A stretch of 64,000 nt of DNA from Siphonodentalium dalli. Its lineage: Eukaryota > Mollusca > Scaphopoda > Gadilida > Siphonodentaliidae. A model generated the notes under the pieces. The model was given only the letters and a program-made list of their open reading frames with translations, searched no databases and had not been told where the DNA came from. How positions within the stretch are numbered: position 1 is the stretch's first letter; every line of letters begins with the position of its first letter. This document shows, piece after piece, positions 21,308 to 33,815 of the stretch. The DNA lies in assembly GCA_032622095.1 (NCBI GenBank), contig CP136064.1, positions 184,928,209-184,992,208 on the forward strand, read 5' to 3'. The translations under genes were made by a program, and so were the position numbers.

Positions 21308-22770
21308 ATAAGGGTGTATGTACATTGCTGTAGATGTGTATAGAGTCTAACACGAATACCAGTGTAAACGGGTTGATATAGAAATGCACACAGAAAGAAA
21401 CGGTATTCGTTCGTGTGAGCAAAAATTTTAAAAGTCATGGTCAACAGCGAGCCATTGCGACAGGCAAATCTGATTTGATTAATTGTTACTCGGGCTTGGC
21501 GAATCTTTCTTTGTCATTTCAACCCATGTATTTCACATTGTGTAAGCGAGAACCTGTGTGCTGGTGCGTGTGGTGACACAGTAAGTGTGCGTGTGGCGCT
21601 AATATTGAACACGGGGAAAGTCAAGTTTATACTATATACATTATACCTGACTTTTACTAGCGCAGCATATAATCTAGGTCTTGTGGTTATTATATGCCAA
21701 CAAAGTTGTGATTAGATGGGAAATGCCGCACATTTCTGTGACAGGGGTCGTAGATGATGTAGCCCGTTGGCAAGGTTATACATTTTATAAGGAACCTGTT
21801 GTCAAATGTGCGGGGAAACGTTGTCTCGATGGTGTTGTTTGCGTTTCAAGTCGTCATGTAATATAAAGACAGTCTGCAGATTATAACATATAAAACATTT
21901 GAAAATCGGTCTACATTTAGTCATAGTTAAAGACCACATTTATTTCGCACATTTGACTCCCTTTCATTAGTTCTTATTGGAACAAGCTGATATTTCGCTA
22001 AAAAATAAAGGGGGCTGTATGGGTACCTATTCCATACACCCCGCACAGATCCAAAATGGCCGCCGTCCAGATGGGGTCAAATATGAGACCTATATATATT
22101 GATGATCACCTGCAATCATAAACGTTGGTGGAATCTCCATTCTAAAGCGATATGGATGTTCGCTATTTGTGTACACTGTTGTTTATTGTGTATTATGTGA
22201 TTTGTTATCATGCGACTTTCATTCTTTCTTCGAACCATTATCAACTGGTGTAAGAATAAACTATACATGCATGCGCTAAAATCTAAATAAATAATTTGTC
22301 TATGAATGAAGACGGTTATTTTCATTCTCGCACAGCACGTTTACTGTGTCACCACACGCACCAACACCAGGTTCTCGCTTACACGGTGTGAATTGCGTGC
22401 CTGACAAATCTTTTGAGTCGTTTACATGACGAATGGGTGAATATTCATGTGCGTGGGTTTAATATCATTTGCTGCAGATTCTGCCTAATAATGTTCTCAT
22501 AACAATGTGGATGACAGGTCGGTATCGACGCTCCCAGAGGAATTGCCAACACGGGAATCACTCTGGAATCTAAAGAGTAACACGACACAGATCAAATCGC
22601 TTTGGTCTGCTGATAGTTGATTCATTTTTTTTGTCTGGCCTAAACTGACACGAATCATAGTGGATTGTCAATTACCAGAGTACTGATGAGGGCGCATTCA
22701 CTAGTAATCCGCGACACGTGACTTCACACATGTCTGTATACACATCTGCACCAATGTAAACACACCCTAA
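21308..22770. mobile_element. Putative 1.46-kb TIR element
   Basis: The left end AAGGGTGTATGTACATTGCTGTAGATGTGTATA (21309 on) is matched in reverse complement by the right end (TATACACATCTGCACCAATGTAAACACACCCT, to ~22769). Inside, a second inverted pair lies at about 21540-21590 and 22345-22395 (TAAGCGAGAACCTG...GTGCGTGTGGTGACACAGTA). No duplication is obvious and no transposase is seen. Confidence 0.6.
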
Positions 22771-23689
22771 TCATGATGGATTATCTTAGAAAAATAAAAT
22801 GTGCACTTTATAGAGGTTTTGAAAAAAGAGCATTTTTCCCCAAACCCAACAAAAATATGGAAATGTGTACTGAACACTGTGAAGAATGTTGAATAACAAA
22901 AATATATTCATATTTACCAAGCGTTCTTTGAAAAATTTACGCAAAAACACTTGTTTACAAATGATAGATTAACTTCCCCAACATAGCCAACTGGGAGATG
23001 GCAGCAATGGGTTATCTATGGACAGTGGTAAGTTGATAAAAATAATTTCATACCCTTCAATTTAGCCCACCACCTTGTAACCACCAAATAGGCCAGCACT
23101 CATGGGGTAATCCTTCGTGGGCCAGTTGCCACACACTGGTACACAGGCAGACACGAAGACCATAGTCAGAAATGGTAACGCCCTCAAGATTATATTATTG
23201 GACACATATACAATATATTGCAGCTTTAATATAGGGATTGTGAAAAAAAATCTGTATATAGGTAACGGCTATATGTAGTTGACTATATGAGATATTTTGT
23301 TTATGTGCGTATACTGTGCACTTGGTGAGAAAGGATGTGAAAACATTTTTAAAATCGGACGTGACAAACTAAAGTTTAACTTAAAATATTTAAACGCCAT
23401 ACGGCACGCGTGTAATGAGTTCACAAAGGGTGCATACGTTCCAATTGGTTGAAATGTTCATCGCCAAACAAGCGACGGCAATTGCATTGATACACCAATA
23501 GCCACACACCCATTGCCAAAATAAAAGTTACGAACGCCTTGACACATTATTATATTGACGCGCTGCCAGGTGCTTGCGCAAGTACACTAAACGGTCGGTT
23601 TCTCGGTTCTATTATACGACATTTGAATTGTTTTCGGCTGGCATGTATGTTTTCTTTGTTTTCTGTTCTAATTTCTATTGAAATAGAGG

Positions 23690-24010
23690 TATGGCATAGC
23701 ATGCAGAATACTAATCAGACCAAAAGCTCTCGATCATCGTTACATCGTTCAAGTACGCAAATACCGAGTACGTTTCTAATCACATTTAATCCATAAAAGT
23801 ATGCAAATACTTGTTCTAATTTCCTCTGGAATAGTGGTCTGAATAGTGCATGAAATAGAATGCAGAATAATAATCAGGCCAAAATTGTCGATCTTCGTTA
23901 AATGGTTCAAGTACGTAAACACCGAGTACGTTTCTAATCGCGTTAATACATCACACTTAGTACAATCAATTACTCAAATACCGAGTACGGTTTAATCACA
24001 GTTAGTCCAC
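23690..24010 (+). repeat. ~165-bp tandem duplication
   Basis: 'TGCAGAATACTAATCAGACC ... ACCGAGTACGTTTCTAATC' at 23702 recurs from 23859 with moderate divergence, and a third partial copy ends near 24000. Confidence 0.65.
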
Positions 24011-24109
24011 CACCTCCTACGACAGAGTCAGATATACTTGCCAATATACATCTTAAGAGGGTGTAATGATGATCTAAGACTGGCCTCAGTTAATGCACCC
24101 CTGATACCA

Positions 24110-24650
24110 ACTTTGAAAATATGGCCTCCCATGGGGTTAGTTAAAAAATACATGTATGGTTCCCTGAGGGTTATTTAATATATGGTCACACACAGACAGG
24201 GTTAATTAAAATATGGTCAGATGAGGGACATTACAATATGGTCACATGACGGTTAAATAATATATGGCCCCATGAGGGTTAATTAAAATATGGTCCAATG
24301 AGGGTTAATACAAATATGGTCCCTGCCCTGATGGTTAATTAAAATTGCAATTTGATTGTTAATTAAAATATGTTCCCATAACTGATCAGAGTTAATTAAA
24401 ATATGGTCCCATGAGGGTTAATATAAATATGTTTATGGTAACATGAGAGTTAATTAAAGTTAAAATACGGTCCCATTTTGAGGGTTAATTAAAATTAAAA
24501 TACGGTGTCATCAGCGTTGATTAAACTACGGTTCCATGGTGGTTAAATGAAAGATATTCCCATGAGGGCCAATTAAAACATGGTCCAATGAGGACTAATT
24601 AAAATATGCCCCCCCTTCCCCCATGATGATCAATTAAAACATGGTCATAG
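24110..24650 (+). repeat. ~25-30-bp minisatellite
   Basis: About eighteen degenerate units of 'ATATGGTCCCATGAGGGTTAATTAAA'. Unit length varies. Non-coding. Confidence 0.85.
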
Positions 24651-25640
24651 GAGGGGGTAATTTCTGAACATTCTTGAAATCCTATAGCATTCTGATATAT
24701 GTTGCTTTGACAGAAATTAGAATGATGTTTAGAATAAGGCCACACTGTATGTTTAACAAACAATGTGAAGGGTTAGTGTTGGAACTTTTCTTAACAACAT
24801 CTCTATTCATAGCTCAGATATATTCCGCATACAAAGAAATGAGAAACAAAGTTTAGAGACAAAGACTAAAGTTCACCAAACGTCAATATTTACAAACAGC
24901 ACAAAGGAGTAACGTGGCATTATGTTAATAATTACCATCCCAATTAATTTAGCATATAACATGCCGATATTTGTCGTGTATAACAATACAATAGTAGATA
25001 TCATTCCGATTTATGTTACATGAAAATAAATAAACGATGTGCTAATAACAATAAAATAAAGCAAGTTAAAGAACAATAGAAACACACAGCGCGCCGCGCA
25101 TTAAGGGTTAACGCGCGAATTCTCGTTCCAATTACTCGGAGCGTACAATTCCGAAATAACCACAAAGCGATACGTGAATATACATCCCGACAGAATAGCT
25201 GATGCTCACTCTGAAATAGAAACGAAGTACGAAAATACCCAAGTACCTTTTTAATCACATTTCGGCCATAGTCCCATTGACAAGTAAATAAATACCTTCA
25301 CAGAAAACACCCATTGAGGGCGTAATAACTATATACCCCGCTGCATTGGACACAAGGTGACCTCTAACCCACCCATCAAGTGTCAGCTTGCTGGCAGCAT
25401 TCTGAGCAATTAAATCAACAATTTGTAAACAAGTGGTTCTGAGTAAATTTTTCGAAGTACACCTGGTAAAAATAAATACAGTTTTGTTGTTCAACATTTT
25501 TCAGTGTTCAGTACACATTTTCATATTTTTTTCTTAGAAATTGATTTTGTGTTTGTTGGATTTGGGGACGAACAAAATCATTTTTAAAACCTTTATAAAG
25601 TTCACATTTTCTTTTTCTAATCATGAATTATACACTTAAA

Positions 25641-26931
25641 ATGGTGTATCCGTTGGTTTCGTTTATGTGATTATTAATATAAGTGAACAGAATCCTTTAT
25701 TTTATACTCTATCATATCTGTGGGAATGTGTTGACAAAGCCCATAAGAACAATTTCAGTAATTTTATGACATGGACTATATGTGTTCAGGTATATACAGT
25801 ACTAAGAACTTCTGCAAAATGGAACTTTTTCACAAGTGCACTTTTTGTATCCATGCAATCATATATGATAAGATCGTGAGAGGGAACATTTATTGATTCA
25901 AGAATTTTCATAATTGTGTTTATTTAGGAAGACAACAACCTATAAATAATTGTCTATATTTGAGAATGTTCACGCCATGTTTGCTGATCAATAAAACGTT
26001 GGGCTGAGATGAGTTTTAGTTCTGCAAAGTAGAACTTTTCAAAAGCGCAGTTTATATATCAATGATATCATGTCTGAAGATCATGCGATGGAACTTATTT
26101 TTTCTTAATTCAAGAATTTTAGTACTTATTTTCATTAGAAAGAAACTACACATACATATACTTTTCTAATATAGTATAGAATACTGTCATATGATGCTTT
26201 TGAAAATTTAACTCAACTCAAATGAGGCTTCCTCTCATAGAGCCAAGACAATAAGCAATTTGTTGATATGCTTGTTTTGTGAAAGTTGTAATTACTCTAG
26301 CAGTTCTTGATACATGCAGAGACAAAAAATAAAAAAAAACTAGTGTTTTACAATCTCAAATGGATTTAACAAAATTCTCTGAATTACAGCCCATAGTATA
26401 TATACAATAACGTGAGTTGTTGCAGGATAGATTCCGAGAATTTCTTTGATGAAATTGTCTCGCAGTGCTTGTCTGGATTTAAGCACAACGTGCGTCTCTA
26501 CCCTAATCTTGTTCATGCAATGAGAATGGGGAATAATCAATTCTACTATATTTTGAGAGCCTTGGACTAATACGTATATATGTGCACGCTGTGGAGATAT
26601 CTCGACATTCTAGTTGCCAAAGGACCATCACATTTTTATTGCAACTGGTCTTATACGGTTTTGTGGAAGTCGATGTGACATTTGAGAAACTGGATATAAA
26701 TAACGACCCATAAAATTGTATGATTAAATACAACATCCCTCCTATAACAGCTGCAACAAGTTTCTTCGCGTCAGCATAATATGAACGCACAACAGCACCA
26801 GGGGTGGGGATGCAAACCAAGTTCTACAAGGGTTGTAGTTGGACACAATTCTAAGGTGGGCACCACCAACATACACCATGTAGCATGCAACGTCACTGCC
26901 TGGTCGACATGGACAGGAAACTTATACCCAC
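25641..26931. other. Intron with no recognised feature
   Basis: AT-rich. 25790-25880 and 26010-26090 share 'TTCTGCAAA(A/G)T(G)GAACTTTTC', a weak repeat. Minus-strand ORFs at 26340-26540 and 26503-26820 show no homology I recognise and are not needed to complete the receptor. Confidence 0.35.
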
Positions 26932-27116
26932 GTTTTCATCTGGATTATCCCACGAGAAACCAGGATTCTCTTTAAACTCCTCGCGGAATGCAGCATTGAT
27001 CACGTCCGATAGAGATCTAAGGTGCAAGAACGTTTTACAGTCACTGGACGTCAACTCCTCCTTGTCGGCTATCAATTTCTCGCGTTCCACTTTTGGCATT
27101 CTTCCGAAGCGTACCG
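26932..27116 (-). CDS. PPAR-like receptor exon: DNA-binding C-terminal extension, hinge, LBD helix 1
   Basis: The acceptor TTGATGTTTGCAG precedes 27116. The exon starts with CG, which joins G of the previous exon to make Ala 86. It encodes residues 87-147. VRFGRMPKVEREKL is the T/A-box after the second zinc finger; FGRMP is the PPAR form. LRSLSDVINAAFREEF fits LBD helix 1. The donor chosen is GTGGGT from 26931, ending at ...NPDEN in phase 0 as the next exon requires. An alternative donor GTATAA a few bases downstream would give phase 1 and would not fit. The helix 1-3 loop is ~20 residues shorter than in vertebrate PPARs. Confidence 0.88.
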
Positions 27117-27161
27117 CTGCAAACATCAAGGAGTTGAAACATATTGTATTTGCATAATATA

Positions 27162-27374
27162 CAGTAATGCCCTAATTAATCGACTTCTTAACCACAGCAG
27201 AATTATGGGTAACTTTTCAGGATTTAGTCGGAAATATGGCTTGTTGCCATTCATCGGAAAGCTCTCGGGGAGAGCTTTCTTATGAATGGCAACTAGCCAT
27301 ATTTCCGACTAAATCATGAAAAGTTACCCATAATTATGCTGTGGTTAATAAGTCGATTAATTAGGGCATTACTG
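27162..27374. mobile_element. Intact mariner-type palindromic MITE, 213 bp
   Basis: TA-flanked and nearly perfectly self-complementary from CAGTAATGCCCTAATTAATC to GATTAATTAGGGCATTACTG. An inner stem (GGATTTAGTCGGAAATATGG) closes on a CTCTCGGGGAGAG loop. It lies 46 bp upstream of the receptor exon 27116 acceptor, in the branch-point neighbourhood. Confidence 0.88.
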
Positions 27375-27376
27375 TA

Positions 27377-28480
27377 CGAAAGGAACTGGGGCACTTGCAA
27401 CTTATTATGAAGCCCCTCTCCCGGTACAATATAATAATATAATATGAACAACACCTCCGTATATACCTGGTATCACCAACCCAGAAGATATCATCGACAC
27501 CGTATAAATGTTTTTATAAAAATGAACATATCCTCCCTCAGATTAATGTATCTATTGCCCAGTTGAATGATGCTACAGTATCCATGCACTACAGTGTATT
27601 CAAAAAACATACTTTCTCAAAGCGGAATGTTCTCCCAATGGGACAGGGACCATACAGCTTACTCTCATCCCGGTATATTTAATGTAAATTCCGGCTCATT
27701 TCCGCTTTTATCATGAATACTAGACACTTTTTCATGTTAGGTAATTCACTTGAGACATAATTATCAACCATTGACGGCGGAGAATGTGTGTATCAATTTG
27801 ATACTATCAATAGAATAATATATGTTCGAGTAACCTTAAACCAAAAAAAAAAAAACTATCCGCGATCAGTGTGGTTGTACCCATCAACATTTCTTATATC
27901 AAAGCCGGAAATCGATGATGCAATGAGATGTCACTAACCCTTGTTTTACAGTCCGTCAAAAGCTCTTCAGAATGACCTTTTATTAAAGGAAATATATAGG
28001 TTTATAATGATGTCTTAAACCGACAATAACACGACATGACTGTCGCCATGTTAAGAACATGTAGCGGAACGTATACCGTCGAATTCATTCGCGAAGAAAC
28101 AAGGGCGAATCGTCCACCAAAGCGCCGCGTGCCGCAATCGCAGAATATGTTTCTCGCCAACAGCACGGGCCGCACATGGGGCGTCTATGTGGTGATGTTA
28201 GTAGCGAGAACATTGGATGGTCTCACGAAAACCCACAGACGCACGGACTGGGGCCACAGTCACACAGAAGTGCCGCTATTGACCCCTAACTTTCCAGAAT
28301 TGCAATATTTTGCCTGCAAATAATACGACTTGCAGACCGGAGCTCCATGTCGCCCTCGTCCCACTAAGAACTCAGTCCTTGCGTAGTGTGGGTTATCATG
28401 AGACCACCGCACTGTCTGTTTAGTCACAGCCACCAATTCCTATATGGAAGTTGATTTTAATCTACAATCGCCGCTGTAGG
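27377..28480. other. No recognised feature
   Basis: Intron. 28036-28323 is a slightly GC-richer open frame (95 codons, plus strand) with no recognised domain and no neighbouring exon signals. It is not called as a gene. Confidence 0.3.
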
Positions 28481-28489
28481 AACGTGGCG

Positions 28490-29600
28490 ACATGGGTGTA
28501 TGTAATTATTGTATACTTTGGGAGACTGCCGGGTCTGTTTGAAAATTTCATTTGCATATATGCACGGCTCGTCACATGTAGGGACGCGGTGATATGGGGT
28601 TTGTGTACGTACTTATATTGCATGGGGCACTATCGGGTCTGTTTGAAATGTTTTATGTGCATATATTCACGACTTGTCACATGTAGGGACGCGGTGATAT
28701 GGGGTTTGTGTACGTACTTATATTGCATGGGGCACTATCGGGTCTGTTTGAAATGTTTTATGTGCATATTTTCACGGCTTATCACATGTAGAGACGCGGT
28801 GGACGTACATGTACTTTTTCTTATATAGCATGTGGCACTGAAGGTCTGTTTGATCATTTCATGTACATGTTCTCCAGATTGGTCACTCAAGATTCTCAAG
28901 AAGTAGGGACGCGGTTGGGATGTATACTTATATTGCATGGGACACCGTCGGGTCTGTTTTAACATTTGATGTACACGTATGTTATCATGGCTGGTAACAT
29001 GGACGTGGCGACATGGGGTTGGTGTGTACGTACTTATATTGCATGGGACACTGTCGGGTCTCAATGGACAAACCTCGTCAAACTCCATTTGCAGATCTGT
29101 GCCTAAGAGGCAAGAGGTCGATGAGTCCAGAAATATCAAGGAGTCCAGAATGTGCATGAATGGTCTGTTTGAACATTCCATTTGCATGTTCTCACGTGTG
29201 ACGTGTATGGACGTGGCGACATGGTGTTAGGGTGTGCGTACTTTTATTGCATTGGACACTGTCGAGTGTATTTGAACATGTCATGTGTTTGTTCTCAAGG
29301 CTGGTCACATCGTCACTGGGGCGTGGTACGGAAGTTTGGTGTGGATGTACTCATATTGCATGGAACACTGTCGGGTATGTTTGAACATTTCTTGTGCATG
29401 TTTTCATGACTTGTCACGAGGGCGTGGTGGACGTACATGTACTTATATTGCATGAACACTCTTGTGTCTATTCGAACGTTTCGTGTTCATGTTTTCAAGA
29501 CTGATGATAGGGACGTATCGCATGGCCGAGTTTGTGGTGTACAATATATATATAATATATTATATTACGTTTGACGCCGTCGGATCCGTCTAAACATTTC
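28490..29600 (+). repeat. ~108-bp tandem repeat array
   Basis: About nine to ten degenerate units carry 'TACTTATATTGCATGGG', 'CACTGTCGGGTCTGTTTGAA', 'CATTTCATGTGCATGTT' and 'GGACGCGGTGATATGGGGTT'. Two adjacent units (28570-28780) are almost identical. Open frames on both strands (28451-28828, 28735-29187) are repeat artefacts, seen from the repeated peptide in them. Confidence 0.85.
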
Positions 29601-30940
29601 ATATGTATATTCTCGGAATTTTTCAGTAAATTGTCACAGGGACGTGGCGACAGGTAGTTGGTGTATACGAATAGTGCATGGTGCGATTGCCAATTTCATG
29701 TCTTACACAACACCAATGCGTTGTTGAAATTGTTCTTGATAGTTTGAAATCCCAACCTGATTTAGTGTGCAACCTGATGGTTTCAGAACAAAACCAACCA
29801 TTGTCCTGCTTTCGGTCAAAAGTTTGGAGTGAAATTCACAACAGTTGGAAGATTTGCAAATCAGCGGGACATTATGAAACAGTTGGTACCCTTAATTGGC
29901 TCACCAGTTGACGTGGTGGTTTATTTATGATTGAAGGAACACGTGGCGTGGCTAGACGGTCTGGGCAGTATGTGTGATTGGGTGGCATCGATCTGTCCTG
30001 ATATTTTAAATAAAATATGACCGCCAGCAGCCATCTTTGATTTTGCCCATTGCATCACTATTTCAATTGGGGCTCTCTACAACCAAAATATTTCACTTGA
30101 TATATCCCAAATTGCATATGCATGCTTGTGATGACATCTAGACAGGCTGTCGTTCTTTTCCGAATTCCGAAAACATGGCCATCAGCATCCATCTTGGATT
30201 TTACTCTTGGCATCACTAAATCCTTTGGCATACAGCCTGCATCTGTCCGTCTGCATCTTCGATGTCATCATTTTAAACTATCACACAAACCATACAGCCC
30301 GGATTAATGAGCAGATACTGATCTAATTGCACATGCACGATGAAGCATCGTGTCTATAGGGGTAATTTGGCCATGTAGGTATATACCATGTGATTGGTCG
30401 CGACTACACGAGACATGGTGTTCTGATATCAATCATGTCCGGTTTACGTTTTCGTCGTTTCTCAAGCGATCGGGTGAAGTGTCATATCTATAGACTCTAC
30501 TTTATCGGTATATTTTTGGCCATGTAAGTATCATGAGCTGGATGGAATTTACACCCTACGTTGCATTATATATGGCGTAACGTTGCAGTAACGGGTGACG
30601 AATTTGTCCGTTTCTCGACATAACGGACTGAAACGTGGTCATATATCTGTCAGCTTGGATTGGTGCACATGTGACAAGTTGTGGAATGGCACGTACTTTA
30701 GGGCTTGAGATAGTACAAGTTTGAAAATATCCGCATTGTCTTTCGTACAGGTCTGCACATGGGAGATATATCGTCGTTGTTGTGTGTTGGTGTGGAGGGC
30801 GGGCGGGAAGGGGCGCATGAGTCGTATTGTATGTGTATTCGTATGTATGTTTATTTTGTTTTTGTTTGTTACTGCATGGTACTACCAAAACTCGACGCTT
30901 GTTTACTACATAACTCGTTAGCTCTTTATTTCTCACAATT
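29601..30940. repeat. Mixed sequence with fragments of dispersed repeats
   Basis: 29995-30300 carries two pieces of the 'GGCCATCAGCATCCATCTTGGATTTT' repeat that forms arrays near 55 and 63 kb. 29740-29900 has TTTCCAAC-repeat-like words. The rest is unremarkable intron. Confidence 0.4.
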
Positions 30941-30944
30941 TAGT

Positions 30945-31345
30945 GTCCCGTTAAGTCGTCTGATGTCAACAACACCTACCCGAAGTCATCTGAGGTCGAC
31001 GGCACATATCCCATGACATTCCGCGTGTCGTATTACCTCTGTATACATATTTCCCCACATATGCTGAGCTGATATTAAACGCGCGTTATTGATTATTTAT
31101 GTAAATATAATTTATTAGTTCCCCTTTGAAGTCATCTAAGTCGAAGGCTCGTCTCGTGACACTCCCCTGCATGGTCAGTTGACCCATGTGTATCAATGTT
31201 CCTACATGTTTTCTAAGCTGATGAGGAGCGCTTTTTTGTGATTAGTTATTTATTAATGCCCATTTAAGACGTCTGAGGTCAACAACACTTATCCCGTGAC
31301 ACTTCTCGGTTCAATTTATCCATGTGTATCAATGTTCAACGACCC
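30945..31345 (+). repeat. Degenerate ~150-bp repeat, three units
   Basis: 'GTC(A/G)TCTGAGGTC(A/G)AC', 'TATCCC(A/G)TGACA(C/T)T' and 'CCATGTGTATCAATGTTC' recur at 30955, 31130 and 31265. Confidence 0.5.
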
Positions 31346-32269
31346 GATCAGGCGAGAAACGTGGAGTGCCGAAGGACCAACATCAAGTTTAGCTACAATG
31401 TCATTAACGTCCGCCACACACAATCTTACACATTTAACAATTTAATTTTCTATATGATATTGTATAAAGCCCAAACCGGTCTTCGAAAATAAAAACAAGT
31501 GTTGCGCGTCAAAGAAGGTTCACACAATCACCTTTAATCGATGTATAAAATGCAACACATTTTTTTTGTTTTTTTTGTTTTTGTTCTTTTATTTGTTTTT
31601 ATTGAGAGCAGAGAATAACACGCATGCACGCAATTATTCTCTCGATCCAGGATATGGAAGAGCGTCACTCTTCCGTGTCCGGCCTACTTTCCAACTTGTG
31701 ACATGTAATTATAAAATAGTTAAAGGAACATATTGTATTCAGATAATTATAGCAGACACCGTTCAACTTAAAAGCAAAACGAAGCAGCGATATTAGATAT
31801 TACCTTGACATATCATAAAATGGGTTTTCTTTAGAAACAACAATGGTGATAAAGCACGATAAATTAATATATTGTCTTCAGAAGAACTTTAAATTTTGCT
31901 TATTAGACAGCTAAAGTGGTCGATGATGTGATATATTTAAGGTTTACAGAATCAGATATCCAAATACTATGTGCAGCTTTAATTAATTTACGTTCTGAAG
32001 TTACCATACATAATATAATTAGTAAATTTAACCATATTGAAACTGTATATTAACTATTGTAAATATTGGTTTGACAACCATCGGGACAAATCACAACATA
32101 AAAGCCAACATATGATCGCTGCCTGTTCACTTCATCATCCGCTAAATAGAGATGTATGGAATATATAGAACACTATATATATATATATATAGTCAATAGT
32201 CAACAGTTCTCAATAAGCGCAAGGTTGTAAGTTGGAGCTATATATGCACGTGAGGGTGCTGGGACATAC
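31346..32269. other. Intron, no feature beyond simple repeats
   Basis: T-rich run at 31560-31600 and an (AT)n stretch at about 32175-32192. Otherwise unique-looking AT-rich sequence. Confidence 0.4.
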
Positions 32270-32414
32270 CTTCTTGTGACATGCCCGCGTTGAGACATCT
32301 TTTGTAGCGACAATACTGACATTTGTTGCGTGACGAAGAATCAATTTGACAATGGCGACCTGCCCGACATGGCTTATAAACCAATTTCTTCTTCAGTGTT
32401 CTCCGAAAGAAGCC
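32270..32414 (-). CDS. PPAR-like receptor exon: second zinc finger
   Basis: The acceptor TTTTTTGCCTGAATAG precedes 32414 and the donor GTATGT starts at 32269. Phase 0 in, phase 1 out (48 codons plus G), residues 38-85. It starts at GFFRR, the conserved nuclear-receptor intron site right after CEGCK. Zinc ligands Cys 53, 59, 69 and 72 show C-x5-C-x9-C-x2-C spacing. SRNKCQYCRYKRCLNAGMS closely follows the PPAR consensus. The D-box has five residues (RAGRH), unlike the three-residue D-box of vertebrate PPARs, which may alter dimer spacing. The exon is too short to appear as an ORF; it was found by reading the minus strand. Confidence 0.95.
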
Positions 32415-32487
32415 CTATTCAGGCAAAAAAGACAGTAAGTTGACATATTTCGATTAGCGAATTAACTTAAAAGGACGAATGACCTTC

Positions 32488-32830
32488 GGGTGGGTGTACT
32501 GTTAAAATAGTCACACCTCGTTCAAGCTGTCATAAACAGAAAGATAAATTTAAAATATAGACACAGTTTGTTCTTATACCAATCATAAATGTCGCGTAAA
32601 TAGTATGTTATTGTCAAGTTCGTATGCTGTGTTATGTAAACAAAAGCCAGGTTCTGTAATATTTTTTGCTTTTGTTTTCACAACAAAGCGTATACGAACT
32701 GGAAATAACATATTATTTACGCGATATTTATGAGTGGTATAAGAATAATGTCTGTCTGTATTTTAATATTCTTTCTTTTTATGGCGGTTATAACGGGAAT
32801 GACTATTTTAACAACAATACCCACCCGAAT
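32488..32830. mobile_element. Fold-back element A (~170-bp arms)
   Basis: The left arm (CGGGTGGGTG..., TTCTTATACCAATCATAAAT, GCGTAAATAGTATGTTATT) is matched in reverse by the right arm (...ACCCACCCGA at ~32826), with ~85% identity and the turn near 32660. It begins 74 bp upstream of the exon 32414 acceptor. No coding content. Confidence 0.75.
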
Positions 32831-33306
32831 GCATCAGTGACTTTACGATAAATGGAATAAATGGTATAGCGCTGCCAAAGCTGTATCCATGCACATGTAG
32901 ATTGCGATCTATTATATACGGGTCTACGCTCCACTCTTTTATAAGACGTAAGTTGCTGATAGATTGAGCGGTTAAATGAATTTGCATGCATGAATCGTAC
33001 AGTCCAATTTGACAACAACGGACAACAGTATGTACCTTTTCAGAAATTATGATGTCAACAATATGAAAACATTCGTACCAGGTTACAGATTGTCAGATAT
33101 GTATCAACTTCAAAACACGACAGTTTTAGCCGTTTCTACTTTCAAGAGACCAACCAAAACTGAAAGATCGCGTCCTATTTTAGTTATCCCTCAAAACAAT
33201 AAACAATACAAATAGACAGATTCGTGATAGAGATGACGGGAGATAAAGGGATCGGAGTAATCTGCAATGTTTTCATTTTCTCTATATATAATGATAACTT
33301 AAAGAT

Positions 33307-33814
33307 ACGGGCGGCGGTGTGTATGCTGTTAAAATATTCATCTCAGTCAAAAACCGCCATAAACAGAAAGAATAGTAAAATATATACCGACCTTGTTCTT
33401 ATACCAATCAGAAATATGGCATAAATAGTATGTTATTGTCAAATGTTTTTCCTTTGTTATGTAAACAAAAGCAAAAAACGTTACAGAACCTGGCTTTTAA
33501 TTAGATCCGGATATGGCAAACATAAAGAGCGTTATTTGTTACTGCTTTCCTTATATGGAAATAATAAAGAGCGTTCGTATCATGTGTGTGTGATTAACCA
33601 ATAGAATTGCGCTGTGTTATGTAAACAGAAGCAAACTTCTGTAACTCGAACAGGTTCTTGTTTACGTACACAATCGTACGTCTTGGTGACAATATACTAT
33701 TTACGCGCTGATTATGCTTGGCATATGAGCAAAACTATATATATTTTAATATTCCTTTTGTTGATGGCGATTTGAACAAATATGAATATTTCTGCAACGA
33801 ACGCCGCCCGTGCC
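33307..33814. mobile_element. Fold-back element B, same family as 32488-32830
   Basis: The left arm (ACGGGCGGCGGTG..., CCGCCATAAACAGAAAGAAT) and the right arm ending GAACGCCGCCCGTGCC are imperfect reverse complements. TTATGTAAACAAAAGCAAA and TACTATTTACGCG words are shared with element A. It abuts the TTAA element starting at 33816. Confidence 0.65.
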
Positions 33815-33815
33815 A

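Larger units (their letters stand above)
22775..25640. repeat. Inverted repeat pair, arms ~200 bp, 2.4 kb apart
   Basis: 22775-22990 and 25430-25640 are imperfect reverse complements (GTGTTCAGTACACATTT, CACTTGTTTACAAAT, AACCT(C/T)TATAAAGT). An 80-residue minus-strand ORF in the right arm (25255-25497) resembles no family I know. The pair may be the ends of an old element containing the repeats at 23690-24650, or two separate copies. Confidence 0.5.

Noticed and set aside
25255-25497. 80-codon minus ORF as a possible extra receptor exon
   Set aside because: No nuclear-receptor motif, it lies in an inverted repeat arm, and the neighbouring exons already join in phase.
26340-26820. Two minus ORFs near the hinge exon
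   Set aside because: No recognised motifs or good splice sites in a fitting phase; the PPAR alignment needs no extra exon here.
28036-28323. 95-codon plus ORF, relatively GC-rich
   Set aside because: No recognisable domain, homologue or splice context; cannot be supported as a gene.
28451-29187. ORFs of 125 and 150 codons on opposite strands
   Set aside because: Both are translations of the ~108-bp tandem repeat, seen from the repeated peptide blocks.
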